40,973 bases of DNA, taken from Actinomortierella ambigua (Eukaryota > Mortierellomycota > Mortierellomycetes > Mortierellales > Mortierellaceae). Both the position numbers and the translations under genes were made by a program. Shown here piece after piece: positions 33,001 through 40,973 of the stretch. Below the pieces are notes generated by a model, which saw only the letters and a list, made by a program, of their open reading frames with translations, made no database searches and was not told the origin of the DNA. Positions within the stretch are counted from its first letter, which is position 1, and each line of letters starts with the position of its first letter. The stretch is from the NCBI GenBank assembly GCA_016098155.1, contig JAAAJB010000323.1:1-40973 (forward strand). The letters are read 5' to 3'.

Positions 33001-33100
33001 CTTTGAATTGGATACGACGAGCAAGGAAGACAGCATTGTTCTTCTTCAGCAGTTGCGAGTCAACGCTGTGCTGTTTTTGCTGCATCTGTACGGACACCAT
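30064..33100 (-). CDS. USP36/USP42-like ubiquitin-specific protease
   Basis: Exons on the minus strand: 33100..32641, 32488..32375, 32198..32096, 32009..31493, 31365..30064, encoding 831 aa. All introns are GT..AG. The catalytic domain spans ~115-415. The Cys box GLGNLGNTCFLNSVLQ places the nucleophile at C126. KTTNFCALCLLEKHV and GRQEDSHEFARYLVDAL follow, then zinc-ligand pairs CMRCGY and CDKC. The His box YAVLVHAGGSCHSGHYYCF has the catalytic His at ~379, with YSMNDSHVS next. All catalytic residues are present. The C-terminal half is disordered and highly charged, with a basic RKKELKRQRKLERLR stretch. The terminal motif DYDRGKVKKVKNKN and lysine-rich KKNKKAKNKM tail resemble nucleolar USP36. 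The family removes ubiquitin from histone H2B and nucleolar proteins. Substrates here are unknown. Confidence 0.9.
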
Positions 33101-33462
33101 TGCAAAAGTGTTGTTGCAATGAACCAGAGATGGATGCAAGCAGGGTAGAGAGGGGAGAAGGGAGGGAGGAGGTTCGAGTGTGGAGGAGGAAGGAAGGAAG
33201 GAGGGGAAAGGGGAAGCGGGTGAAGCTTGCTCGTCAGCCTGTGCCTCGACAAAGAGAAAGCGAGAGAGAGAAAGAGAGAGAGAGAAAGAACAGGGTAGAG
33301 GGAAGAGAAAAAAAAATGCCATTCAAAAACAAAACAAAAAAAAATCTGTCACGCAAATTTCCAAAAAAGCAGGTTTCACTCTCCTCCCCCACATGTCTGA
33401 TCTGGCAGGAGGAAACACACGGTGTTGGGAAAAAAACCCTTGCTGAATTCTCCCTACTACTG
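33101..33462. other. Spacer between deubiquitinase start and BRCA1/BARD1-like gene end
   Basis: Contains the deubiquitinase leader and promoter on the minus strand: a C/T-rich tract (GA-rich on the plus strand, 33150-33290) including a GAGA repeat at 33264-33290. Pyrimidine tracts of this kind are common near fungal start sites. No gene seen. Confidence 0.55.
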
Positions 33463-35770
33463 CTAGTCAACACTGAGGGGTGTGAGCTGGGCCATATCAT
33501 ACTGGGCAATGCAGTCTAGCAAATTTGAACATGCCAGCAGGTCAATTGAATCTGCCGGATATTGTAGGTTTGACTGTTGTGCCTGGCCGGCTGCCAGAGT
33601 CTGTGCACGGGATCGCAAGTCACGGAGGGCATCAAGGACCTGGTCCTGCCCACGTTTGCTAATCTTGTCGGCATCAAACAAGAGCACGCGCCGGCGTACC
33701 CGGGGCTTGGATTCAATTACTTGGGTTGGTGGCAAGTCGCATGGAGGTATTCCAAGACCTTCGTCCTCTGGCTCTTCTTTGATGTGGGGAAGTGCGTCGG
33801 TGCTGACCTTCCCTGACTGTCGTACTGCAGGCGAAGAAGTTGAGGTGACAGTGCTGTCTTCCTCAGCTTTAATCTTGGCCAGCACATTATCCTCAATATC
33901 TGCCAAAAGATCCTCAACCACCCTTCCGCCGCCAGTCTCGATCAAAAGCTCCAAGTCTGCCCTTGAAGGCACAGAGAACTTGCCAAATAACTGGATTAGG
34001 TGGCCGTCCAGCAACTTTGGCTCCTACATGCCGACAGAGAAGGACTTGAGTGTTAGAACCCCTACATATCTCCACAATGATCCCTTGCCATGGATGGAGA
34101 ATGAATTGTCGACATACCCCTCTCGCATGGCTAGCCCGAGATCTCTTTGGTCCATTGTTGCCAAACTCGTTGTCTGCCGCTTGGTGAGGTTCTTCTTTGA
34201 CCCAGTATCCTGCTCGAAAGGATGCCTCGACCCCTATATGTTGTGACGCAGCCAGCTGTACCATTAGCACTCATATCTCTGTGACGCTTTAAGAAGGCGA
34301 CGTGCAACTATTAGTGGACTCACAGCTGTAGTTTAGCATCCAGCACCCTCTAAGAATGCACAGAAAATACTTGATGGTCCGCCCCTTGCCCCTAAAACCA
34401 GACTCAGGGCCTGAAATCGAGGAGGAGATCAAAGCTCATTAGTGCATGAGCGTTTCGCAGTCATGTGTCAACAAGTTGCTGAACGAATCGGAGCACTCAT
34501 CTACATGCTTACTTGATTGTGTAACAACATGAGTGGGCCCTTCGCCATATCCTTCGATGATAGGTGTGTTCAGCATCTTGGCGACTTTTTGCACAAACTG
34601 CTTCATCTTGGGACTAAGCGATGTAATCGACAGCGCAAAATATGGCTGGTCCGATGCTTCTTCTTTGACGTGCAGTAAATCGCCTTGGGCGTCGCTGTCT
34701 TCAGGTTGAATAGAGACGCTTCGTCGTATAGATTTTGATGAACGGTTCACAGAGATGCTGCTTCCTGGTGTTGGAGGTACTCTTGTTTGATGCTGACGTG
34801 GTTGCTGGTCGTTTTCTATGACTTGAGTTGAGGCATCCCCCTGATCTTCACTCAAGATGTGGCCGCCAAGCGACAGCTGGTTGACAAGCCGAATCATTTG
34901 CTCCGCCAGCCACGCTTGCTCTTCTGCTGGAGCCATATCGAGATTCATGTCGAAGCACGAGAGATCATCCCGATAGCCCTCGTCCTGAGGTGGATGAGCG
35001 ACATTCCGATACTCCTCTGTTAACCTGACTCGCATTAGCTGCGATTGAGCCGCAGACACCTGCGGCGTATGAAGTGAGTGGATCTGGCCTGCCTGACTAA
35101 TTCCCGGTTCTAGCGTTTGAGTCGAGTGAAGTTGTTGGCTTGGATGCTGTTGTTGTGGCTGGTGCTCTCTGGATGTACTCTGACTCTTTTCTGGATACGG
35201 GTAAAGTTGTGACAAGTTGTCCTGTGGCTCTTTAGTCCATGACTGGCGTGGTGCTTGTGACAGACCTATTTCGACAACGATGTGAGAGTGGATTAAAATG
35301 TAAGGGTCTCGAACTAAGGATGCTGTTGATGGAGCATAAAAGAATTGCCATAGTTCCATACTAATGTTGGCCTCCGCCTCATATGCCTCGCGCATGTTGT
35401 TGAAGCAGCCGATCACCTTGGCAAGGTGCTCAACTGGGTTCAGTCCGCGCCGCGTGATATGGCTATTGCACAGAGGGCATGTCTCTTTTGTTGCTAAAGC
35501 TCGGTGTATACAGTCGCGGCAGAAAATATGGTTGCACACTGTCGACATTGGATCTGTCATGACCATCAAGCTATCGAGACATGGTACAATATATACTACT
35601 GTGAGTTGCGATGTTGTTAAGATAGAAGGTCATTGCCACTAAGCTGAAAGGCTGTAATACCATATGGAGCACTTGAATTCAGCAGCCATAGCCCTTAGCA
35701 GGCCGGGCACATTGTTTGGAAGGATGAGTGCCTGGGGTTCAATAGATTCGCCCATCCTTAGAGCTTGCAT
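33463..35770 (-). CDS. BRCA1/BARD1-like protein: N-terminal RING, tandem C-terminal BRCT
   Basis: Proposed exons on the minus strand: 35770..35661, 35579..34513, 34410..34324, 34269..34118, 34023..33463, encoding about 658 aa. The RING reads CSIC-LDSLMVMTDPMSTVCNH then IFCRDC, CPLC and NSHITRRGLNPVEHLAKVIG, closely following BRCA1. A disordered Gln/Ser-rich linker follows. BRCT1 (YFALSITSLSPKMKQFVQKV; GEGPTHVV; TIKYFLCILRGCWMLNYS) is joined by NNGPKRSRAS to BRCT2 (PKLLDGHLIQLFGKFSVPSR; LELLIETGGGRVVEDLL; NLLDCIAQYDM). 'GPKRSR' and 'PKLLDG..LFGKF' match the BRCA1/BARD1 inter-BRCT region. Such proteins are ubiquitin ligases in recombination repair. Intron 1 (35580-35660) starts GT but seems to end TG. 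35266-35361 may be an optional 96-nt intron. The first-exon ATG is inferred. Confidence 0.75.
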
Positions 35771-35910
35771 GACGATGTGCACTGAAGCCTGTTGCCACAG
35801 TGCATGGAATGGCGGGAAAGCTGCAGCATCAGGGGTTGAGCGTCAAAAGAGAGAATGGGCGGCGCCACCAAAATTTTGCTTTGTGTCTCTCTCCCACCTC
35901 CCTCGTCTCC
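35771..35910. promoter_or_regulatory. Short shared promoter between divergent BRCA1/BARD1-like and orphan genes
   Basis: Only 140 bp separate the two proposed start codons, which face away from each other. This suggests a bidirectional promoter and possible co-regulation. I see no TATA box. Confidence 0.45.
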
Positions 35911-38333
35911 ATGAAGAATCGTCGACATCGTGCCCGACAAGGATCGCAATTTCAACACAAAAGCAGGAGTACTGACGACAATGAGGATGAGAGTGAGGCA
36001 TTGGACGCCCTCCTGACAAGAACCTTGGACCAGTTGGTGCACGCCTGCCACTCTCTTCCTACCACCGTTGTTCCCGCCTATGAGCCACTCTTTAGGAGGG
36101 CGCAGATTATCATTGAGCGACAGCAACAGTCATATACTGGAGTAGAGGAGTGCTCCAACCTGGTGGTTAGCAGGTTCCCAGAGGCCAATTGTACGTCAGA
36201 ATGGGAGAGAGCCGCTGGCAATCTCGTCCGAAACGCGGATGTATTGAAGGGATACTCAGCAAAAACTGCTGACTGCCTCTTCTACATTGCCATCAACCTC
36301 ACGCACTCGGCTGAGGATCTCGAGGATTCTATTGAGGTATAAGGCCCACCATGCATGCAAATCAACTCTGATCAGCTTTATCTCGACAATTAATTCTAAC
36401 AAAAAAGGACGACATACTCCTTTCTATTTTGAAAGAGAAACTGCCAGCGATTTGTGGCGGCATTTGCAGAGGCGGCGACTCGAGGCGCACCGACGGACAA
36501 TCTGGATCGATTCTTTCAGCTATGCATCCATCTCAAGGACACCCCTGGTCAATGTAAGGCAAACCTTTGACCTGCATGCTCTAGCAGTAATACACTGTTC
36601 GAAACACTGACTGTGTCCTCTGTTTATCGTTGTGGTAGTTCCCCTTCGGCACCTAGTGACCAAAACCTGTCTGCAACTCCTCGAGCACAGAGCCATCTCG
36701 TCTCGTGTCACCAATTGGGTCCTTCGGTTTATCCAAGGGCCGGCGGACTATATTCTTCATCACCTTGAGTCACGTCTTGAACTCATACCTATGGCTCAGA
36801 AACTGAGGGTAAATAACAAAAGTAGCAGGTTATAGAACTGCTTAACGTACTTCATGGAGTTTACTGACTGCAAATTATCTCTGGACCCTAAATAATAGGC
36901 GGATCGGAAAACCTTCGATGATATGGAAACCAGAGCACTCGTGGAGCGACTGTCAAGAATGCTCAAATTCCCACCCCCGAGCTTTGTAGCAGAGCAGATC
37001 CGGTATCGAGCATACAGTTACCTCGAGCGCCTGAGCCAGGACCCCGTGCGATGGTCCAAGTCGGAACTTATACTAAAGGTGGGAATACCATGCTATATGT
37101 CTACTCCGCTCACTCTTGCACTATTTGGCAACGTGCTTACATGACGCCTTCTCCTTTCTCCTCTCCCCCCCCCCCTTTTTTTTTGTAAAAATAATCTAGG
37201 AGATGCCACTGGCACAATGGAAGTTATGCCTGGAGAAAGACCCTCTGCTATGGATACTAATGGATCAGCGCCCTGAAGCATTTATTCATTTCTGGGCTTC
37301 GATGAACCTCCACTATGTTGAATGCTCGCCTATAGAGGACAGTATGGAGCAACTGATGGGGCAGCTGAACGACGAAACCAAGGGCATTCCGGAGCTTCTA
37401 TGCGCTGTCCTGGAACAAGACCTTGAAAAGACGTGGCGAGAAGATCGGGATAGCCTTGCTGACCTACTCTCACGTGAAGCGAGTGGGCAATGGGCGGTCG
37501 TAACGCAGCTTCGGGATGGGATGATTACCAGCGCCAGCCGAGTTGCAAGACAGGGCTCTGTCGCCAGAGGCTCCGCTAATGTCTCCTTCTTGAAGGATAT
37601 CCACATCCTGGCCCAGCGGCTTGCCACAGTCGTCGTGATGACCCCCCTCAACACACTCTTCAGAGTCATGTATATCCTCACATTGTGCGCACATACCGCG
37701 GATTTCTACCTCGATAGCATGGATACAGAGAGCCTACGACTGGCCTGCACCATCCAGGCCGTTTGTTTAGACGCCTGGCACCATTGCCTCGTCCGACGTT
37801 ATGAACCACGACGGCAGCAGCTGCAACAATCTGTATCTCGCGCCACTCTCAACTCTGTTCGGTTTCAAGGGCTTTCCGACGTCCGACGCTCCATCATCTT
37901 TGCCATGGTGTTCGTTGTAGATTTACTGCCTCGTTTTGACTACAATACCATACCCGCAGGTATCAATGACGTCGAGACCCTATCTGCGCCTGAAATATTT
38001 CTTCGCGAGGTCATTCAAGCATTGATTCCAGTCCTCGAAACTGCTCTTGACTGGGAGCAGGCGGAGGTCGCCGAATCTGAAGTCATCTCCGAGTCATCCA
38101 CTGAGGATAACGTCGACCCTCTGAATAGACATAAGAACACCATGTTCACGCATTGGCTAGCCAGTCTTTTAATTCGCCAGTGGACAAACGAAAGTGGACT
38201 GTGGGATGGGACCAAGCTCCAAATCGTCACGGAACGGTTTCAGGGCCTTGTCTCCCAACTCCAGCACCAGTCATCTTTTTCTACTTCATCGATCTGGCCA
38301 TACCTTGATATTCCTCACACCAGTAAAAATTGA
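35911..38333 (+). CDS. Unrecognised alpha-helical protein divergent from the BRCA1/BARD1-like gene
   Basis: Exons: 35911..36336, 36436..36553, 36639..36808, 36899..37078, 37200..38333, encoding 675 aa. All four introns are GT..AG and the frame joins cleanly, with the third join completing a Phe codon (TTT). The N-terminus is basic (MKNRRHRARQG) and then acidic (STDDNEDESEALD), as in many nuclear proteins. The rest is predicted to be almost entirely helical, with amphipathic stretches such as CQRFVAAFAEAATRG, DNLDRFFQLCIHLKD and DIHILAQRLATVVVMTPLNT. There are no signal peptide, transmembrane or catalytic motifs I can name. Its composition would suit a HEAT-like or scaffold fold. The head-to-head arrangement with a repair-type RING-BRCT gene makes a DNA-repair or cell-cycle role conceivable, but that is only a guess from context. 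Confidence 0.75.
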
Positions 38334-39036
38334 ATTTTTGGTGTTACCGATGGGTTTCCGCGTGTCCTACGTGATCCAGCAGCAGCACTCGACTCGGCAC
38401 GCTAAAATGATACGTGGATAATGTAAATAGCTTGAGCGAACGTGTACTAATGTACAAGTCAAACGAAAGAGTGAAAAGAGATACGCGTAATAGGTAAGTG
38501 CATCTTGCATCACATGCATTGCTCTCAAGCCAGGACACGTCGAGAAGCTCCTGCTCACTCGCTCGAAAGCGAAGCAGTCTTTTATTGTTGTTGTTGTTGT
38601 TGCTGCCGTGTCAATAAATAAAGAAATAGACGAACGCGAAAAGGAATGAAGGAAAAATGGAATGGAATGGAGTGGAATGGAATGGATGACCCAAGGTAGT
38701 GTCTCTCCCCTGTCCAGTAACAAAATATGATAATATCGGCGACAAAGATCTGGTGTTTTCTCGATCGGAGGAAGAAGAGGGGGTGAGTGTCGAGAGCCCC
38801 TCTTTCAAAACAGTGCGCATGGTATTGAATCTCACCCTTTCGCCTGTCACTTAGTCAGTGGGTGTGTTCTCCTCAATTGGCTGCAAAGATAGGAGCTCCA
38901 ATTAATATGCCCTCGACTCCTCCATCGCTTTCAATCCCAATCCACTCCTTTGTTCTCTCACGTTCCTGAGCCAAGTCCTGAGACTGCCACCCCTCCACTG
39001 ATTCAGTCCACGCTTCCCCCCGCCTGAGACCAAGTG
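38334..39036. other. 700-bp intergenic spacer
   Basis: Holds the 3' untranslated region of the helical protein gene and the promoter of the secreted repeat protein. It contains a (TTG)n run at 38585-38602 and a GGAAT-type pentamer repeat listed separately. No gene seen. Confidence 0.55.
38656..38686. repeat. TGGAA pentamer minisatellite
   Basis: About six head-to-tail copies of (A)ATGG/TGGAA with one A-to-G variant (GAGTGG). It is a short simple repeat with the same unit as the well-known GGAAT satellite of primates. At this length it is likely chance slippage. Confidence 0.8.
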
Positions 39037-40973
39037 ATGAGGCTTACCTCCGCTAGCAGGTTCGCTGTCGCGGCCGCGCTTGCCGGCATTGTGTGTTTAG
39101 TGACCTCGCCCGTATCTGCCAAGAGCAAACTCAGCGCCGACCATATAACACCCGGCGAACGCAACTTGCAGCATGTTACAGGCTACAAGGCTCGGACTCT
39201 TTGGGGTCTTGGAAATCAGAGGCACCACCACCATACCAACCACTGCAAGCATAATAAGAACAGCAACCACTGCACCAAAAAGCACAAACACAACAGGCAC
39301 TGCAACAGTCCCTGCAGGAAGAATCACAAACACAACAAGGACTGCAACAGGCCGAAGCATGGCAATTGCATCAAGGATAGTGCGTACCTTTCATTCTTAA
39401 CTTTATATTTTTGGATATTCAGGGAGGGGGAGTTTACCTTTGGCTGATTTCTCATTTGTGCTTTCACAGCATCGTCTATTGGTCTGGTTTGCGACGGCGT
39501 TGTCATTGACGAGCTGATCTGCAGCAACACTCCCGATGCCGCTGTCCCCGACATCAGTGCCTTGAACAATGACGGACACAAGAACCACCGATATGTATCG
39601 ATGCAATCACCTTGCTCGCACATGCTCCCTGACGGCTGTCATCCTATTCCTGAGGTTGCGCCTCTGCTTTCTGGCGAGAATGAAATCGGCGCCAATGCCG
39701 AAACTAATGGCATTGGTGCTGATATCATCGATGATCCCGTGCCAGCCCCTGCAGAGATACCGGCTAATCTCCCAGCCGGAGATATTGCACTTTGGAAGAA
39801 GAACCATCATCATCATCACCGCAACGGCCATTACTGCAACGGTGGTTGCAATGGCAATCACCCCTACGAAGATCTCTGCGTTGCCATCGGTGAGTTTTGT
39901 GGCAACCAGCTCTTTGGATGCGACTTTGCCAAGAATGGCTTGTACCGCTGTGACCAGATCGGCAAGCCCCCTGTGAGGATCCCAGACTACCAGAACAGGT
40001 GTGGTGGAATGGTGCCACCTGGCAAATGTGTATGCCCAGGCAAGGGTAATCAGCCTGTATGTGGCTACCAGCTGCACTCATCTTGCAACGCCGATCCCCA
40101 GACCATCTACTACTGTCCCGATGGCGTAGGCTCCACTCCAATACCGACCAAGTCGTGCAGAGGCATCAATGAGTGCGTCTCTCTTCCAGGCGGAGCTCTT
40201 TGCAACGTCAAGTCAGAATGCAGCTGTACATCCACTGGAACCGTTTGCGGCAAGGAGTTCCCACAAGCATGCAATGTTTCCGCGGACGCCGTGTTCACTT
40301 GCAGCGCTGGCAGCGCGCCTGTGTTGCAGAGGAATTGCGCTCCTGGAACGTGTGTTGGTGTCGGCCAAGTGGCTGCTACCTCCGAGAACGTCTTCACTGC
40401 TGCCTCTGCCACATGCCAGGCATCTTGCGCATGCTCAGCATCTGGAGATGTCTGTGCTTCGAGCTTGCCTTATGAGTGTGGCTTCGGCACCGCTGCTATT
40501 CTCGTATGCAGCGCAGCTGGTAGCAATCCAACGGTCAAGGAGGTGTGTAAGGGTGCATGCATTACCATCTCTGGTAAAAGCAAATGCCCTTCAGGTCCAG
40601 TTGCAGACCCATGCAAGTGTACGACCGACGGCACTGTTTGCGGCAAGGAGTTCCCGGCTTTCTGTAATGTCACTCAAGATACATTGCTCTCCTGTAGCAT
40701 TGGTGGCACCCCAACCATGCAACAGAATTGCACCCCTGGCACCTGTGTTAGCGTGACCGCTGCCTCTGCAGACGGCTTCACAGCTGCAGATGCCATGTGT
40801 CAGGCCCCATGTACATGCTCTGGTACTGCAGACATCTGTGCATCGTCGTTGCCTGCCGAGTGTGGTTTCGGTACTGCAGCTCTACTCAGCTGCAGTGGCG
40901 CCGGCAGCATTCCAGTGGCCAAAGAATCGTGTCAGAACGGATGCACAACTGTATCTGGTATCAGTCAATGCTC
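39037..40973 (+). CDS. Secreted His- and Cys-rich repeat protein (3' end beyond window)
   Basis: Exons: 39037..39379 and 39470 to the right edge, still open at 40973. The intron has a GTGCGT donor and CACAG acceptor. The first ~28 residues are a signal peptide (basic MRLTSASR, hydrophobic FAVAAALAGIVCLV, then VSAKS). Next is a His/Cys/Lys-rich region with HHHHTNHCKHNKNSNHC and CRKNHKHNKDC, later HHHHHRNGHYCNGGC, which could bind metal ions. The rest is cysteine-rich. Two copies of a ~131-residue module are visible, starting at 40219 and 40612; the second is cut by the edge. Each module has two related halves, one opening with C-x-C-T..GTVCGKEFP and the other with C-x-C-S....CASSLP.ECGFGTAA. 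Regular cysteine spacing implies disulfide-bonded domains. I do not recognise the module; cell-wall, adhesin or carbohydrate-binding roles are all possible. An upstream GTG at 39034 is less likely to be the start. Confidence 0.8.
40219..40973 (+). repeat. Tandem cysteine-rich coding repeat, 393-bp period
   Basis: The block beginning TGC AGC TGT ACA at 40219 recurs at 40612 (TGC AAG TGT ACG), 393 bp or 131 codons later, with the encoded VCGKEFP, PGTCV, CASSLP and ECGFGTAA motifs in the same order. The second copy is interrupted by the window edge. The DNA copies have diverged at many third positions, so the duplication is not recent. Confidence 0.85.

Noticed and set aside
35266..35361. 96-nt candidate intron within the BRCA1/BARD1-like linker (GTATGG..ATAG)
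   Set aside because: It is a multiple of three and open, so it may be either intron or coding. I left it in the coding exon for lack of evidence.
1..40973. A CRISPR array, prophage, integrated virus, toxin system or secondary-metabolite cluster
   Set aside because: No regularly spaced repeats, capsid, polymerase, polyketide or peptide synthetase motifs were seen. Gene content is ordinary fungal housekeeping plus one decayed region.

Overview
The window is eukaryotic nuclear DNA from a filamentous fungus. Protein-coding genes are split by short introns, mostly 50-150 nt, with GT..AG borders and T-rich 3' ends. The proteins (uS9m, eL22, Rae1, a fungal-type complex I subunit) are fungal in style. 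Several genes are usually missing from yeasts and other Dikarya: a BRCA1/BARD1-like RING-BRCT protein, an ABCD4-like transporter, and a kinase with an HGD catalytic loop. I read this as an early-diverging fungus, most likely Mucoromycota and perhaps Mortierellomycotina. That placement is an inference.

Layout. 1-3.6 kb: gene-poor, with microsatellites and a few decayed reading frames. 3.6-4.8 kb (+): mitochondrial ribosomal protein uS9m. 5.1-8.7 kb: a graveyard. It holds a multiply disabled copy of a gene beginning MGIPGLW (XPG/Rad2-type N-terminus), an internal 117-bp-period duplication, a ~300-bp MITE-like element and other relics. 9.0-9.9 kb (+): ribosomal protein eL22. 10.2-11.35 kb: an unresolved coding-like stretch on the minus strand. 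11.5-12.8 kb (+): SGNH-fold protein with altered catalytic blocks, convergent with an RBM42-like RRM protein (-). 14.2-15.6 kb (+): SRA1-domain protein. 15.9-17.0 kb (+): dephospho-CoA kinase. 17.3-18.9 kb (-): mRNA export factor Rae1. 19.25-19.75 kb (+): GSKIP-domain protein. 20.2-23.0 kb (-): poly-Q kinase. 25.6-26.3 kb (+): small complex I-type membrane subunit. 26.7-29.7 kb (-): ABCD4-like ABC half-transporter. 30.1-33.1 kb (-): USP36-like deubiquitinase. 33.5-35.8 kb (-): BRCA1/BARD1-like RING + tandem BRCT protein, head-to-head with an unrecognised helical protein (+, 35.9-38.3 kb). 39.0 kb to the right edge (+): secreted His/Cys-rich repeat protein, incomplete.

There is no sign of an operon, biosynthetic cluster, CRISPR array or virus. 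Most genes are independent housekeeping units. The most interesting items are the BRCA1/BARD1-like gene, which appears to need a non-canonical intron to complete its RING and shares a ~140-bp promoter with an orphan gene; the putative cobalamin transporter; the SGNH protein lacking its serine nucleophile; a duplicated 5' splice site in dephospho-CoA kinase; and the wreck of the MGIPGLW-family gene with its MITE. Exon borders were worked out by hand from reading frame, splice consensus and family resemblance, with no transcript or database support.
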